Source: Microvirga lupini
Lineage (GTDB): Bacteria > Pseudomonadota > Alphaproteobacteria > Rhizobiales > Beijerinckiaceae
Length of the DNA: 64,000 nucleotides
Assembly: GCF_014191055.1 (NCBI RefSeq)
Contig: NZ_JACHWB010000003.1
Span: 682,066 to 746,065, forward strand
Reading direction: 5' to 3'
The position numbers and the translations under genes are program-made. Below the pieces are notes generated by a model. The model was not told where the DNA came from, did no database searches, and saw nothing but the letters and a program-made list of their open reading frames with translations. Below are positions 41,401 through 51,109 of the stretch, one piece after another (positions within the stretch are counted from its first letter, which is position 1; every line of letters starts with the position of its first letter).

Positions 41401-41950
41401 CCGTGTTTCCGATGGAAAAGAGAGCGTCACAAAGGATTTCGATATCGGTGTGCGCAATGTCGCGATTGAAAACGTCACTGGAACAGCGGATGCCAATACT
41501 ATCAGAGGTGGGGCTCGTAACGACATCCTGAACGGAGCAGGTGGTAATGACGTGCTGATCGGCGGCCAAGGAGCTGACCGCCTTATCGGTGGGCTCGGCA
41601 ACGATCAACTGACCGGTGGCTTCGGTAAGGATACTTTCGTATTCAATCAACAGGCTGGTGATCTCAACAAAGATACTATCACCGACTTCAACGTTGCGGA
41701 TGATAGGATCGACTTGGCGCGAAGCATGTTTACGGCCTTTGGTGTAAGTGATGTTGGTGGTCTTAAGTCAACAGCATTCACTATTGGCTCTCATGCAGCG
41801 ACAACTGAGCATCGGATTATCTATGACCAGACAACCGGAGTTCTATCTTACGATGCTGATGGCTCAGGCGGCAGCTTTACTTCGCTCGAATTCGCAACCC
41901 TAAGTACCAAGCCCAACAATCTTACGAACACGAGTTTCTTCATCGTGTAA
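35417..41950 (+). CDS. Giant RTX/cadherin-like adhesin or matrix protein, 2177 aa
   Basis: This is a very large, acidic, repeat-built secreted protein. In order, residues 1-~370 are beta-rich repeats of the DGxFVVxW...VFDANGT type, resembling propeller blades in other RTX proteins. Residues ~375-1790 are RTX blocks, including six copies of an [14 protein letters not shown] module and several DVYYV...VEIL modules. A polyproline linker ([13 protein letters not shown]) lies near 1795 and two cadherin-like domains follow to ~2015. Another RTX block comes next, and the 100-residue C-terminal cassette ends NTSFFIV. It has no signal peptide, so type I secretion is inferred. There is no catalytic motif. 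Likely roles are adhesion, biofilm or surface layer. The ribosome-binding site is AAGGTG. Confidence 0.88.
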   Translation: MATRFDGEITFSSNNAHGTQPKVKALPNGGYVVVYQSDFEGQDVWFEFRDALGRVTNNSRTFAQSGDQVDHDVAVLTNGDVVILWRDTAFNDIKGRRFAPDGAVKSDEFFVRDVDETQLSPSVIALADGGFATLMASKPPEQMSAYAVNVGLFNVDGTLRSNLLIPGGINPQTGPVPMRDPQIVQRPNGQLTVSWEYGGDTRFRSYLPDGRAASAEEILAGGAGGQGSTALASLSNGNLVAAFIDTGAVPGQSLLRGRIIGSSTNLDFKMTDSGEYAEPSVAVLTDGRFVVAVMHRVTATDKWSIRAQVFDANGTPSAGEAEFVVNAPSAGSAVSPSISVLRDGRFMVAWSEEGVGETHIAKGQVFDARASGVVVNGTSGNDIYVASSYGGDELYGNGGDDLLIDLESRGISTQAGDKYDGGANIDTVSYERVGAGVTASLADFGARNSGAAFGDSYYNVENLKGSAYGDELHGDGKSNTLTGGQGDDVLYGGAGSVGDRFVGGAGIDTVTFAYSTAGVGVAINLDDPSENAGEASGDVYESIEIFVGSDWDDHFVAGLDSTFHGGKGNDVAIGSHLNDKFYGESGNDDLRGYFGNDTLEGGLGSDILYGEDGDDTLDGGGENDILRGGAGTDSLVGGTGNDILVGGLGADRLIGGDGTQDMALYEGAQGVIANMTDRSKNTGEAAGDTYDGIENLAGTAFNDILTGATGFNGLFGQAGNDTLEGMDGDDDLIGGAGADKLDGGSGNDWAIYRDAKADANGNGVRINLKTNQHAGDEALGDELISIENVRGSAHRDILIGNAAANRLEGGNGDDWLYGGAGTAGDTLVGGGQWNYATYEYSTDTNGIVLDLLNRANDAGEAKGDVFIEITAYGGTNFSDRIVGLNSYNEFNGNGGNDTLIGGTSGDYLNGGDHADKLIGGAGADVLVGGDGNDSASYENASAGVKAYLDPTKGTNTGDAAGDQYHSIENLIGSAHADQLWGNGAGNVLEGRDNNDALYGLNGNDTLIGGKGDDILSGGEGSDVLDGGDGHDTYYIDSSDTAIDSGASGDRDTVIAVASGSYLLGEGIEDGRIGTGVSGVTLTGSNSENVLDGNEIDNTLAGAGGNDLIRGLHGNDVLYGDEGDDTVDGGEGDDRLYGGEGNDSLYGGENDDILIGGSGENTLVGGDGHDTLRAGNGTNTIQGGSGNDVYYVGKGDNVEIDESGIDTAYVYRFTFGDDTVALNDYIRDLRDNKAIENVEIVDGLEEEGTDGDDTLEGSEGNDTLDGGRGNDSINGHGGDDSLIGGDGNDTLNGGEGNDTLDGGVGDDVVNGNQGEDVLYGSEGNDTLSGGANNDTLNGGDDNDSLVGGDGDDSLDGGVGDDTLEGGLGHDTLEGGLGNDSMVGGDGDDVYYIRQEEDSVVETIEASGGTDKAYIFISEYALNDTIGIEILEVGEGVDFDVTLDGNSLNNTIIGGVGNDSLTGGEGDDVLKGGDGGIDTLRGGAGNDVYYAGAEDIIDDESGIDTLMVVTSGTHGLEGHDEVEILKAEAGVENIWLVGRPAGANNSTHLIGNELANTLESGGANETLEGGEGDDVYIVTSLTATINENGTSNGDAIVLRGDFETEAGLSVYIMADGVEILDAQDATGLEAILGNQLSNTIYGNNSGVALVGGEGNDTYYVGIGDKVTEGAGEGATDTVIVSGSIYALEENSEVEILKAAEGTRAIHLFGNNLSNHLIGNDGRNYLHGGAGGPDRFEGGDGNDTYIFSSTGDDLSAADTGGDMDVAYIWDDLFEGKAAEADLFEAYLKSMGIDYVYRNITPPPPPSDGQGEGDPTDIALSSYEIAEDAGALAIVGVLSATDSVHGPFKYSLVGDADEKFEVIRLTSGPAAGQWVLRLREGATLDFETNEFHFVDIEVTDIDGNQYTERNIQIGVIDRPEEPGGNKLPVVAFDATTVREHANAGTTVGVFSATDEDGDPLTYTLVDNADGRFVLDGQRLKVVDNTRIDFEDIRQLKVSIRVSDGKESVTKDFDIGVRNVAIENVTGTADANTIRGGARNDILNGAGGNDVLIGGQGADRLIGGLGNDQLTGGFGKDTFVFNQQAGDLNKDTITDFNVADDRIDLARSMFTAFGVSDVGGLKSTAFTIGSHAATTEHRIIYDQTTGVLSYDADGSGGSFTSLEFATLSTKPNNLTNTSFFIV
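39180..39570 (+). repeat. 27-bp-period coding repeats (RTX nonapeptides)
   Basis: Units such as GGCAACGACACCCTCGACGG recur about every 27 bases with few changes. They encode GNDTLDGGx nonapeptides that form calcium-binding beta-rolls. DNA similarity is higher here than in the rest of the gene, suggesting recent expansion by slippage or unequal recombination. Confidence 0.75.
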
Positions 41951-41962
41951 CGAGAGTGCAGT

Positions 41963-41987
41963 AGAGAGGGTCTTCACAGGGCCCTCT
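41963..41987 (+). terminator. Weak hairpin after the giant RTX gene
   Basis: A 7-bp stem GAGAGGG/CCCTCTC with an 11-nt loop lies 12 bp after the stop. It has no U-run, so it may not terminate fully. A promoter-like TATAAT follows near 41998, before the next gene. Confidence 0.4.
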
Positions 41988-42042
41988 CATGACGCTATAT
42001 AATAACTTTATATCGTAACATAAAATTGGCAGGAGCCGGATA

Positions 42043-45000
42043 ATGGCTTTCAATCTCACCATCAAGTCAATCCCCAATGCGCAGACCGGCGCCTCGCAAG
42101 GCAACCCTGATAACGTCAATGATCCATACTCTGTCCAGATCAATGAAAACGTTGGGGCAGGTACTGTCATCGGACGCATCGAGGGCTGGGAGGCATCATG
42201 GCCTGTGACCGGCCAGTTGACTTTTTCAGTTCGGGGCGATGATCGCTACGAGGTGATCGGAGACCGCATCAATGGCTTCTTCCTGGTAGTAAAGGACGGT
42301 GGGCCTACAAGGTTTGACTACGAAGATCCTGAAGGACCAATTCACGGTCAGATCACAGTAGACGTATTTGCTCCTGGTCAGGCCGAAACTGTCCACGAAG
42401 GCGTTTACGATGTCTATCTCAAAGATATCGTAAACGAAGGAGGGACGCTCAACCAGCCTCCGTCCGCGCCTGTTGTGCAGGATAGTGTCGTCGCGACGAT
42501 TAATGAAAACCAGGCGGGCGGTGCGTCGTTCAACATAGCCCGTGTACTGTCCTCCGACGATAACGTCGGCGGCACCACCTTGTCCTATGAGTTTGTTGCT
42601 AATCCGGGTGGCCTGTTCTCGATCAACAGCGCCACCGGCCAGATCACCTTCACCGGTTCGGCGCAGGACTACGAGAACAATCCCAACCTGAAGACCGAGG
42701 GCAACCTCAAGTACTTCGAACTTCAGGTGCGGGCGAAGGAGAGCGGTGCCGGCGGCCTGACATCGACCGCTACAACGATCAAGGTCTACCTCAACGACGT
42801 CAACGAGAAGCCCACGGGCATCAGCTACACTGTCAACAATGCTCTCTCAGAGAATGCAGCTGCCGGCGATGCCTTCACGGGTTCGGCCACGGTTGACGAT
42901 CCGGACGGTCCTGCCCAAAACGGCAACTTTGCCTATGCTCTGGTCAATGCGCAGGGCAACCCGATCACTGCGACGAACTTTTCCGTCAATGCCACGACTG
43001 GAGCGATTACGGTCGGTCCTTCCGGCTTGCCTGATATCGCCACGACCACGAATTATACTGTCTATGTCAGGGTGACGGATAAGAATGGAAGTGGGCTGTC
43101 CCATGTCCAACCCGTCACGGTCACGGTCAATCCTGTCGCAACACCGAACCAGCCTCCGTCTGCGCCTGTGGTGCAGGACGGAGGAGTGGTCGCGACGATC
43201 AACGAGAACCAGGCGGGCGGTGCGTCGTTCAACATAGCCCGTGTACTGTCCTCCGACGATAACGTCGGCGGCACCACCTTGTCCTATGAGTTTGTTGCTA
43301 ATCCGGGTGGCCTGTTCTCGATCAACAGCGCCACCGGCCAGATCACCTTCACCGGTTCGGCGCAGGACTACGAGAACAATCCCAACCTGAAGACCGAGGG
43401 CAACCTCAAGTACTTCGAACTTCAGGTGCGGGCGAAGGAGAGCGGCACAGGCGGTCAGCTGTCACCGATCACTACAATCAAGGTCTATCTCAACAACGTC
43501 AACGAGGCGCCGAACACTCCAACCTATACGAGCGGTGGGCCAATCAGCGAGTCTGAGCAGAACGGCCATGTGGTGGGCACTCTGACAGCTACCGACCCGG
43601 ACGGGACGACGCCTAGCTTCGTCTTTGAGGAAACTTCAGGGCTGATCAGCGCGGATGGCGCATTCCGAATTACCCAGACGCCACAGGGAATCTGGCAGAT
43701 CGTCGTGCACGATGCGAGCAAGATCCAGGTCTCCCCGGGCGGTGGAACATTCACCCACCATGTACGCGCCTCGGACGGAACGTTGCAGTCGAGCGGTAGT
43801 GCAACGGTATCGATCTTCGTCAACGATTCTACAGTCAACACGCCTCCGTCTGCACCTGTCGTGCAGAATGCAGGAGCGGTCGCGACGATCAATGAAAACC
43901 AGGCTGGAAACCCGACGGCGCTCAGTATTGCCGCAGTTCTATCAAGTGACGACAATATCGGCGGCACGACGCTGCAATATGAGCTTGTTACCAATCCGGG
44001 CGGCTTGTTCTCGATCAACAACTCTGGCCAGATCACCTTCACCGGTTCGGCGCAGAATTTCGAGAGCAACAACCTTCTGAAAACCGAAGGCAATCTGAAG
44101 TACTTCGAGCTTCAGGTGCGGGCGAAGGAGAGCGGTGCAGGCGGCCTGCAGTCACCGATCACTACGATCAAGGTCTATCTCAACGACGTCAACGAGGCGG
44201 CAGCATCCATCACATTCTCCGAACCGTCCGGCACGATCCAAGCGGGCGTGACCGGAGCTGGTGCTGACGTTGTCGTGGCCACGGCTATCGATCCGGATAC
44301 GGCTTCGGCCTATCAAAACAATCGGTATCGGCTTCTTGGCAATTCAAACGGTCTGTTCCAGATCGATGAGGTGACTGGGGAGATCACCACAGCCCGCGCT
44401 GTGACGGCGAGCGATGTAGGGCTGAAGAACTTGATTGTGGAGGCCTATGACGGCCCCCTCGTTTCGGGCCGGTTCAGCGTCAACGTCACAGTCCACGAAG
44501 CGGGCAACCTCCCGCCGGTCATCTCCGGGGCTGCGAATCCGGTTGTGAAAACGACATCAGATCGAACTGACATTCAACCGTTCTCGGGTCTGAAGATCAC
44601 AGACACAGATTCCAACCTTCTCACTGTTGTCGTAAAAATGGACGATCCTTCGAAGGGGTCGTTCATTGGGAGCGGAGATTATGACAGAAGTGCCGGTACC
44701 TACACGATCGAAGGAACGGCGCTGTTCGTCACAAACGCACTGAAGGCTCTCATTTTCAATGCGCGGGATAAAGCGCCTGGATCGGCCGCCGAGGCGACAA
44801 ATTTCACGATTACCGTCGACGACAATGACAATGGAGTTACCACAAACACGAACGTCAGCGTGAATGCCGAGGCTCCTGCCGTTCAACCACAGAACCAAGG
44901 GCCGAACGACATCGTTGTCCTGAGCGGTGGGACAGTGGCGGAACTCACCGGATCGGGTGTTCCCGTGGCAACGCTCGGCGCAACGGATCCCAATGACACG

Positions 45001-45723
45001 GGAGGCTTTGTCTACTCCCTCGTCAATCCGGATGGCCGGTTCGCGATCAGTGGCAACCAGCTCGTCGTCGCCAACGGCGTCATGCTCGACTTCGAGCAGG
45101 CGACATCTCACACGGTGAGAGTGCGTGTAACGGACAAGAACGGCACCGGTCTCTCCTATGAGGAAAACATCACCATCGGCGTCACGGATGTGACCCAGGA
45201 GAGGATGACGGCCGCCATGGCCAGCCCCCTCAACGACGTGATCAAGGGCAATAAGACCAAGAACTATAAGGACGTCTTCTATGGCGGTGCCGGCAATGAC
45301 AAGCTCTGGGGCGGGTACGGCAACGACACGCTCTGGGGTGGCACGGGCAAGGACGTGTTCGTGTTCGACGGCAAGCTCGGCACGTCCAAGACGGATCGCA
45401 AGGTCAACTTCGACACGATCAAGGACTACAGCGTGAAGGACGACTCGATCTGGCTGGAGAACACCTTGTTCAAGAGCAACAAGTCGCTTTACGCAGCGAT
45501 CAAGAAGGGCACCGAGACCAAGCCGGTGAAACTGGCGAGCAAGTTCTTCACTGTGGGGGACAAGGCGAAGCAAGCGGACGACTACTTCGTTTATGACACG
45601 AAGAAGCGCGTGCTCTACTACGACGCCGATGGCTCTGGGTCGAAGGCTGCGATCGAACTGGCAACCTTCACCAACAACAAGGCCTTGAAGAACTTCAAGG
45701 CTGGTGAGCTCTTCTTTATCTAA
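42043..45723 (+). CDS. Cadherin-repeat RTX-family protein, 1226 aa
   Basis: This large secreted protein is built of cadherin-like beta-sandwich domains of about 100-130 residues. DxNxxPxx and DVNE-type calcium linkers are visible (YLNDVNEKPTGIS, YLNNVNEAPNTPT, YLNDVNEAAASIT). Three homologous copies of one ~100-residue unit (NQPPSAPVVQD...) start near residues 141, 370 and 600. The first two share 239 identical bases. A short RTX motif (FYGGAGNDKLWGGYGNDTLW) and the common C-terminal cassette follow, ending KAGELFFI. There is no signal peptide. It lies 92 bp after the giant gene, with ribosome-binding site AGGAG. Adhesion or cell-cell contact is the likely role, by family only. Confidence 0.87.
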   Translation: MAFNLTIKSIPNAQTGASQGNPDNVNDPYSVQINENVGAGTVIGRIEGWEASWPVTGQLTFSVRGDDRYEVIGDRINGFFLVVKDGGPTRFDYEDPEGPIHGQITVDVFAPGQAETVHEGVYDVYLKDIVNEGGTLNQPPSAPVVQDSVVATINENQAGGASFNIARVLSSDDNVGGTTLSYEFVANPGGLFSINSATGQITFTGSAQDYENNPNLKTEGNLKYFELQVRAKESGAGGLTSTATTIKVYLNDVNEKPTGISYTVNNALSENAAAGDAFTGSATVDDPDGPAQNGNFAYALVNAQGNPITATNFSVNATTGAITVGPSGLPDIATTTNYTVYVRVTDKNGSGLSHVQPVTVTVNPVATPNQPPSAPVVQDGGVVATINENQAGGASFNIARVLSSDDNVGGTTLSYEFVANPGGLFSINSATGQITFTGSAQDYENNPNLKTEGNLKYFELQVRAKESGTGGQLSPITTIKVYLNNVNEAPNTPTYTSGGPISESEQNGHVVGTLTATDPDGTTPSFVFEETSGLISADGAFRITQTPQGIWQIVVHDASKIQVSPGGGTFTHHVRASDGTLQSSGSATVSIFVNDSTVNTPPSAPVVQNAGAVATINENQAGNPTALSIAAVLSSDDNIGGTTLQYELVTNPGGLFSINNSGQITFTGSAQNFESNNLLKTEGNLKYFELQVRAKESGAGGLQSPITTIKVYLNDVNEAAASITFSEPSGTIQAGVTGAGADVVVATAIDPDTASAYQNNRYRLLGNSNGLFQIDEVTGEITTARAVTASDVGLKNLIVEAYDGPLVSGRFSVNVTVHEAGNLPPVISGAANPVVKTTSDRTDIQPFSGLKITDTDSNLLTVVVKMDDPSKGSFIGSGDYDRSAGTYTIEGTALFVTNALKALIFNARDKAPGSAAEATNFTITVDDNDNGVTTNTNVSVNAEAPAVQPQNQGPNDIVVLSGGTVAELTGSGVPVATLGATDPNDTGGFVYSLVNPDGRFAISGNQLVVANGVMLDFEQATSHTVRVRVTDKNGTGLSYEENITIGVTDVTQERMTAAMASPLNDVIKGNKTKNYKDVFYGGAGNDKLWGGYGNDTLWGGTGKDVFVFDGKLGTSKTDRKVNFDTIKDYSVKDDSIWLENTLFKSNKSLYAAIKKGTETKPVKLASKFFTVGDKAKQADDYFVYDTKKRVLYYDADGSGSKAAIELATFTNNKALKNFKAGELFFI
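42508..42746 (+). repeat. 239-bp perfect direct repeat, copy 1
   Basis: This is identical base for base to 43207-43445 by direct comparison, offset 699 bp (233 codons, in frame). It encodes most of one cadherin-like unit. A third, diverged copy lies at about 43888-44137. Confidence 0.92.
43207..43445 (+). repeat. 239-bp perfect direct repeat, copy 2
   Basis: This is the second copy of the repeat at 42508-42746. The flanks on both sides differ, so identity stops sharply. That indicates recent duplication or gene conversion and not a duplication of the whole 699-bp unit. Confidence 0.92.
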
Positions 45724-45751
45724 CGTAAGATACGTTATATTAGACAACATC

Positions 45752-45785
45752 AGGCCGGCCTTCCTGCAAGGGAGGCCGGTTTTTC
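45752..45785 (+). terminator. Strong rho-independent terminator after the 1226-aa gene
   Basis: CCGGCCTTCC pairs with GGGAGGCCGG around TGCAA and runs into TTTTT. It ends the plus-strand RTX cluster. Confidence 0.88.
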
Positions 45786-45988
45786 CATGCGTATATCATC
45801 GAGCGAGCAGTTGCGAAGGATGGATACGTTTCCAGGCCATGACATGGCGGGCGGATGCAAAGCCATTGAGGCTTTGCGTGATTCCGCGAGCGGCAGAGCC
45901 GAGACGAGTGATCAGCCCGGCATGCAAAGAGTCTGGGCGATCACGGTCGGCTGCCAGAGTTTTCCTGCGCCAGTGACAGGCAACAAAA
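45786..45988. other. Short spacer between convergent RTX genes
   Basis: The 320-bp gap between the 1226-aa and 435-aa RTX genes holds a terminator at each end. The ~200 bases between them are G+C-rich with no ribosome-binding site or coding signal that I trust. Confidence 0.6.
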
Positions 45989-46018
45989 AGCCCGCCTTGG
46001 TTATAACCAAGGCGGGCT
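45981..46018 (-). terminator. Strong terminator of the 435-aa RTX gene
   Basis: AGCCCGCCTTGG-TTAT-CCAAGGCGGGCT-type stem (45989-46018, nearly 15 bp) is followed on the minus strand by TTTTTGTTG. It lies 25 bp after the stop of the minus-strand gene. Confidence 0.85.
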
Positions 46019-46043
46019 GCAAACCGTGAGAAGGTGTAAGTTC

Positions 46044-47351
46044 TCAGACGAGGATGAAGTCTGAAGCCGTCAGCTTGAGGTTCTTGTCGAGCGTGGCGAA
46101 CTTGATGGCTGCGGCAGCCGTGCCGGTGCCGTCCGCATCGTAGGAGAGGGCGCCGGTCGACTTGTTATAGATGATCCGGTCACCAGCATCCTTCGCTTTT
46201 GAGCCGATATAGAAGGCCGACGAGGCGAGCTTGCCGCCGCTGAGGGCGGTGAAGATGTCACGGTCGAGTGCGATCCGATCGTCCTTCGTCGAGAAGCCGA
46301 TGATCTTGTCGACATTGCTGCCCAAGGCCGTGTCGAAATAGAAGGTGTCCCTTCCTGCGCCGCCAGTGAGCCTGTCGTTTCCGAGCCCACCCCAGAGCTG
46401 GTCATTGCCGGCGCCACCATCCAATTGATCAACCCCAAGGCGTCCTTCCAGGATGTCGTTGCCGTTCATGCCCTTGAGGGAGTTCTTGCCGGCATGGCCG
46501 ATGAGCAGGTTCGCTTTGGCATTACCGGTCAGATTGATCGACTTGCCTCCAGCGGTCTCATCTGCGGCCAAGCCCTCGAGTTTGTCCTTAGAGGACATGG
46601 TTGTCGTCTTGGACACCATCCGGCTATCGAGGCCGCCGGTGTCGATGACGATGTCGACTTTCTCGTTGAATTTATAGACGTCGTTGCCGTTGCCGCCCTT
46701 AAGAATGTTCGGGCCTTCGCCTCCACCGCCGATCAGGGTGTCGTTGCCCTCACCGCCGTCGAGCACGTCGATGCCATCGCCACCATCGAGATAATCGTTA
46801 CCTGCGTTACCATAGAGCAGGTCGCGACCGTTTCCGGCTGTGACTCGTTCGCCAGCGGCGCTCCCCACAAAGCGATCATCGTTGATCCTTGTCGTATCGG
46901 TATTCATCTCGACCAGAATGGTCTGATTGGCGCGGCTCCATTTTTCAAATACGGTCTTTGAAAGATCGAGGTCGACAGATTCAGAAGCACTAGCAAAGTG
47001 AATCATGTCGATGCCAGTCGCGGATCCGACTACCTTCGATACACCGAAAGAGCTGTTGGCGTTATAGCTCAGGGTTGTTGCAAAATTCAGGGGCGCGAAT
47101 CTTAGGACGTCGATTCCGACGATTGAGTTGAAATGAGCAGAGCCTAAGAGATCGATGGTATCGAATTGCGTATCCGCGAAGTCACCAGCTCCATTAGTTC
47201 CATAGATGCTGGTTTGTGACACGCCTGCATTAACCCTGAAAACGTCATCACCATTCAAACCGTTGTAAATTAGCCCATCTTGACCTGATATGAGTGCGAT
47301 GACATCAAACAGATCGGCATTTTCAGAGCCATTGATGATTTCGACAGCCAT
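46044..47351 (-). CDS. RTX calcium-binding protein, 435 aa, probably type I secreted
   Basis: This is the fourth RTX protein of the island, on the opposite strand. The first ~160 residues ([20 protein letters not shown]) carry beta-rich sequence without close match in its neighbours. RTX nonapeptides follow at about residues 170-235 ([20 protein letters not shown]) and 280-345, then the shared C-terminal cassette with [20 protein letters not shown] and the tail TASDFILV. It has no signal peptide. Its A+T-rich promoter region (47352-47450) differs from core genes. Ribosome-binding site AAGGGG. Function unknown. Confidence 0.85.
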   Translation of the reverse strand: MAVEIINGSENADLFDVIALISGQDGLIYNGLNGDDVFRVNAGVSQTSIYGTNGAGDFADTQFDTIDLLGSAHFNSIVGIDVLRFAPLNFATTLSYNANSSFGVSKVVGSATGIDMIHFASASESVDLDLSKTVFEKWSRANQTILVEMNTDTTRINDDRFVGSAAGERVTAGNGRDLLYGNAGNDYLDGGDGIDVLDGGEGNDTLIGGGGEGPNILKGGNGNDVYKFNEKVDIVIDTGGLDSRMVSKTTTMSSKDKLEGLAADETAGGKSINLTGNAKANLLIGHAGKNSLKGMNGNDILEGRLGVDQLDGGAGNDQLWGGLGNDRLTGGAGRDTFYFDTALGSNVDKIIGFSTKDDRIALDRDIFTALSGGKLASSAFYIGSKAKDAGDRIIYNKSTGALSYDADGTGTAAAAIKFATLDKNLKLTASDFILV

Positions 47352-47556
47352 TTGTACCCCTTATAAAACTTTAAAGGCCTAGCTTATTTAATATTATATA
47401 GTTTCATAATGTGGGTAGTTAAGCAACTGCCATTGCCTGGAACGCACATGTCTATCGTTTGTGGTGGAAAACGCTTGTTAGAAGCCGGTGCCCATTCAGG
47501 CCCAAAAGTTCTGTCTCTGCTAAGAGATAATGCTTGTAAAAGTGGCTATGTAGTTC

Positions 47557-48813
47557 CTAGCAAAACCGCCCCAACCTAATAACCCGGCAGGGCTCCCCTG
47601 CGGCCGCCGCCGGAGCGTGCGGCGGTCGGACCAGCAGAGCGTCGGAGCGTTCCAGGATGCTCAGCATGGAAGAATCCTGGAGCAGATGCGGGGTTGCAAC
47701 CGGCAGCATCACTCGGGTGGGCCCATGAGCGAGGTGCAAGGGCACGTCCTGCAGTGCAAGCGAGGCCCGCATGTAGTCCTGCCGCTCTTTGTTGGGCGGC
47801 AGATCCGCTCCGAGGATTGCATCCTCCGCCGGATCCTCGGAGGCTCTCTGGTCGCCCAAGAGGGCACGGATTGCGGGCACGAGGAAGAGGACGGCACAGA
47901 CGAGGGAGGAGACCGGGTTGCCGGGAAGGCCCAGGAGCAGGGTCGAGCCGAGGCGTCCGTGCATCAGGGGCTTACCCGGCCTCAGGGCCACGCGCCAGAA
48001 GCCGAGATTCATGCCCTGGCGGCTCAGGGCCTTCTGCACCAGGTCGTGCTCGCCCACCGAGGCGCCGCCCAGGGTGACGAGGATGTCAGCACCCGCATCG
48101 CGCGCGGCCTGAATTCGCTCATCGAGGGATTCGAGGGTATCGCGGGCAATGCCGAGGTCAATGGCTTCGGCTCCGGCTTTCTCGGCCATCAGGATCGTAG
48201 CCGGAAGACTTGAGGCGGTGATCTGATCAGGGCCCACAGACTCGCCCGCCCGCACAAGTTCGTCTCCTGTGGCGAGAATGGCAACACGCGGCTTGCGATG
48301 AACGGGAAGCACCCCATGGCCCATGGCGGCAGCCAAGGCGACATGGCGGGAATCCAAGCGCAGACCCGCCTGCAGCAGCACATCGCCGGCACGGAAATCG
48401 AGCCCGGCCGTGCGGATATGGCGGTCGGGGCGGGGCGCTTCCTTGATCGTCACCCCATCGCCGTTGCGGTCCGCGTCCTCCTGCAGCACCACTGCATCGG
48501 CGCCGTCCGGCATGGGGGCGCCTGTGAAGATCCGAATGGCCTCCAGGGAGGCCACAGTTCCAGAATAGCGGGATCCGGCAGCGCTCGTGCCGACCACCTG
48601 CAAGGTTATGGGGACCTGCGCGCAATCGGCGCTGCGTACGGCATAGCCATCCATGGCGGAGGCCGGGAAGGGCGGCTGGTCGCGCAGGGCGCTCAGATCC
48701 TCGGCAAGGGTGCGCCCCGCGCAGGAGGCGAGGGGGACTTGCTCGGTCTCGAGTGGTTTCTCGACACTCGCCAGCACCCGGGACAGGGCGTCCTCGACCG
48801 AAATCAGGCTCAT
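47557..48813 (-). CDS. moeA: Molybdopterin molybdenumtransferase
   Basis: This enzyme inserts molybdate into adenylylated molybdopterin to make molybdenum cofactor. The 418-aa protein begins [20 protein letters not shown]. It has [48 protein letters not shown] with the catalytic-loop GG-S-GD-type region, and [15 protein letters not shown] with [11 protein letters not shown]. The start overlaps the moaC stop by 4 bp. It is the last gene of a minus-strand run with moaC and trpCDGE. Confidence 0.95.
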   Translation of the reverse strand: MSLISVEDALSRVLASVEKPLETEQVPLASCAGRTLAEDLSALRDQPPFPASAMDGYAVRSADCAQVPITLQVVGTSAAGSRYSGTVASLEAIRIFTGAPMPDGADAVVLQEDADRNGDGVTIKEAPRPDRHIRTAGLDFRAGDVLLQAGLRLDSRHVALAAAMGHGVLPVHRKPRVAILATGDELVRAGESVGPDQITASSLPATILMAEKAGAEAIDLGIARDTLESLDERIQAARDAGADILVTLGGASVGEHDLVQKALSRQGMNLGFWRVALRPGKPLMHGRLGSTLLLGLPGNPVSSLVCAVLFLVPAIRALLGDQRASEDPAEDAILGADLPPNKERQDYMRASLALQDVPLHLAHGPTRVMLPVATPHLLQDSSMLSILERSDALLVRPPHAPAAAAGEPCRVIRLGRFC

Positions 48814-49286
48814 GGCGCCTCGAAATCCCCCGATCGTCCGCCGCTCTTCCGGCGCAGGCGGACGTTCTCGATCCGCATGCCCTTATCGGCAGCCTTCACC
48901 ATGTCGTAGATTGTCAGGCAGGCGATGGAAACGGCGGTCAGCGCCTCCATCTCGACCCCAGTCTGGCCCGATACCTTCACCTCGGCGCTGACGCGCACGC
49001 CGGGAAGGCTCTCGTCGAGGGTGCAGTCCACCCTCACCTTGGAGATGAGGAGGGGGTGGCAGAGCGGAATGAGTTCGTGCGTGCGCTTGGAGGCCATGAT
49101 TCCGGCAAGGCGCGCCGTGCCCAGAACGTCGCCCTTCTTCGCTTCGCCGTGGCGGATCAGGTCAAGGGTTTCTGCCTCCATGACTACGCATCCCTCGGCG
49201 ATTGCGGTGCGGGTGGTGACGCCCTTGTCCGAGACGTCGACCATGCTCGCCTGACCCGATGCATCGAGATGCGTGAGCTTCGTCAT
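48810..49286 (-). CDS. moaC: Cyclic pyranopterin monophosphate synthase
   Basis: This enzyme completes the first step of molybdopterin synthesis after MoaA. The 158-aa protein has [33 protein letters not shown] with the catalytic-site His, and [20 protein letters not shown] followed by a [12 protein letters not shown] lysine region. It overlaps trpC by 4 bp and moeA by 4 bp. The trpC-moaC-moeA order is common in Rhizobiales. Confidence 0.96.
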   Translation of the reverse strand: MTKLTHLDASGQASMVDVSDKGVTTRTAIAEGCVVMEAETLDLIRHGEAKKGDVLGTARLAGIMASKRTHELIPLCHPLLISKVRVDCTLDESLPGVRVSAEVKVSGQTGVEMEALTAVSIACLTIYDMVKAADKGMRIENVRLRRKSGGRSGDFEAP

Positions 49287-50083
49287 GCGACCTCGCCGAA
49301 AAGGAGCCTGCGGGTGGCCGCCACGACGTCCGCCTGCCGCATCAGGCTCTCGCCCACCAGGAAGGTACGAATATCGACCTTCGTCAGACGCTCGATATCC
49401 TGGATTGTGAAGATGCCGCTCTCGCCGACAACGATGCGGTCGGAGGGGATCAGGGGCGCCAGCTCCTCGCTGACATCCAGCGAGACCTCGAACGTGCGAA
49501 GATTGCGGTTATTGATGCCGATGAGCTTGGTGCCGAGCGGCAGGGCGCGCTCCAGTTCTGCGCGGTCATGCACTTCGACCAGCACGTCCATGCCGAGGTT
49601 GTGAGCTGTGTCGATCAGCGCCCGGGCCTCCTTGTCCGTGACGCTCGCCATGATCACGAGAATGCAGTCGGCACCCCAGGCGCGCGCCTCGTAGACCTGA
49701 TAGGGTTCGAACAGGAAGTCCTTGCGCAGAGCGGGGAGCCCTGAGGCCTCACGGGCTTGACTGAGATATTCGGGCCTGCCCTGGAAGGATGGCTCGTCGG
49801 TGAGGACGGACAGGCATGTGGCGCCGCCTTCGGCATAGGCGCGGGCGAGACTCGGTGGGTCGAAGTCGACGCGGATCAGCCCTTTGGAGGGGCTCGCCTT
49901 CTTCACCTCGGCGATGAGCGCAGGCCGCCCTTCGGCAAGGTGTCGCTCTATGGCCTGCGCGAAGCCGCGCGGAGGAGAGGCCTCGCGGGCCTGTCGCTCG
50001 ATCTCGGCTTGCGGCACGGCGGCCTTGGCGGCTGCAATCTCTCGGCGCTTGTAGGTTTCGATCCGGCTGAGAACGTCGCTCAT
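49283..50083 (-). CDS. trpC: Indole-3-glycerol phosphate synthase
   Basis: This enzyme closes the indole ring in tryptophan synthesis. The 266-aa TIM-barrel protein has [64 protein letters not shown] and VVGESGIFT, covering the known Lys, Glu and Asn active-site strands. The ATG at 50083 gives the family N-terminus [16 protein letters not shown]. The longer open frame would run into trpD. It lies 7 bp after trpD and is not fused to trpF. Confidence 0.95.
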   Translation of the reverse strand: MSDVLSRIETYKRREIAAAKAAVPQAEIERQAREASPPRGFAQAIERHLAEGRPALIAEVKKASPSKGLIRVDFDPPSLARAYAEGGATCLSVLTDEPSFQGRPEYLSQAREASGLPALRKDFLFEPYQVYEARAWGADCILVIMASVTDKEARALIDTAHNLGMDVLVEVHDRAELERALPLGTKLIGINNRNLRTFEVSLDVSEELAPLIPSDRIVVGESGIFTIQDIERLTKVDIRTFLVGESLMRQADVVAATRRLLFGEVA

Positions 50084-50090
50084 GGTCTGC

Positions 50091-51104
50091 TCAACCGTTC
50101 GAGACTTGGACGAGACGCTCGAGGGTGGCCTTTGAGGCACCGCTGTCGAGGGCCCGGGACGCGCGCTCAAGGCCGTCGCGCAGGTTGGCAGCCTCGTCCG
50201 CCACCACGAGGGAAGCGGCGGCATTGAGCAGAGCGACATCGCGGTATGCTGTGCGGGCCCCGTCGAGAACAGCGTGCAGCTGAGCCGCGTTGTGCTCGGG
50301 ATCGCCGCCTCGGAGGTCATCCAGGGATGCGGTCGGCAGGCCAACCTCCTCCGGCGTGACGGTGAAACGACGGATGGCGCCATTCTCCAGCGCTGCCACG
50401 AAGGTCGGGCCCGTGGTGGTCATCTCGTCAAGGCCGTCGGAGCCGTGCACGGTCCAGACCTTGTGAGAGCCGAGTTCTTTCAGAACTTGCGTGAGAGGCT
50501 CAAGCCAAGCCTCTGAGAAGACACCAAGAAGCTGGCGCTTGGCTCCGGCCGGGTTGGCGAGCGGGCCGAGAAGGTTGAAGATCGTGCGCGTGCCAAGCTC
50601 CACACGCACCGGGGCCACGTGGCGCATGGCGGCGTGGTGGGTCTGGGCAAACATGAAGCAGAGCTTGGTCTCAGACAGGCAGCGCTCTAGGCCTTCAGGG
50701 GTGAGGCCGAGCTTCACACCGAGCGCCGATAGAACGTCCGCCGTGCCTGACTTGGAGGAGGCTGCCCGGTTGCCGTGCTTGGCAACGGGAACACCGCAGG
50801 AGGCTACGATGATCGAGGCGAGCGTCGAGATGTTGTAGCTGCCCTTGTGGTCACCGCCGGTGCCGACGATGTCGACGGCTTTCTCGGGAGCGTTGACCCG
50901 CAGCATGCGCCCGCGCATGGCGGTAACAGCGCCGATGATCTCGTCGAGGGCTTCGCCCCGAACCCTGAGCGCCATTAGGAAGGCGCCACCCTGAGCGGGA
51001 GTGACCTCGCCGGAGAGCAGATCGTCGAAGGCATCCCTGGCCTCATCCCGCGTCAGGGACGCGCCGGTGGCAACCTTGGCGAGGTAGGATTTGAACGATT
51101 CCAT
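50091..51104 (-). CDS. trpD: Anthranilate phosphoribosyltransferase
   Basis: This enzyme transfers phosphoribose from PRPP to anthranilate. The 337-aa protein has the PRPP loop [15 protein letters not shown], then [20 protein letters not shown] and [20 protein letters not shown]. It is a stand-alone domain, not fused to the TrpG glutaminase. The start at 51104 is only 5 bp from the trpG stop, so trpG and trpD are likely cotranslated. Confidence 0.95.
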   Translation of the reverse strand: MESFKSYLAKVATGASLTRDEARDAFDDLLSGEVTPAQGGAFLMALRVRGEALDEIIGAVTAMRGRMLRVNAPEKAVDIVGTGGDHKGSYNISTLASIIVASCGVPVAKHGNRAASSKSGTADVLSALGVKLGLTPEGLERCLSETKLCFMFAQTHHAAMRHVAPVRVELGTRTIFNLLGPLANPAGAKRQLLGVFSEAWLEPLTQVLKELGSHKVWTVHGSDGLDEMTTTGPTFVAALENGAIRRFTVTPEEVGLPTASLDDLRGGDPEHNAAQLHAVLDGARTAYRDVALLNAAASLVVADEAANLRDGLERASRALDSGASKATLERLVQVSNG

Positions 51105-51109
51105 CGGTT

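Noticed and set aside
45787-46029. 80-codon plus-strand frame between two RTX genes
   Set aside because: It begins at the end of one terminator and runs through the stem of another.
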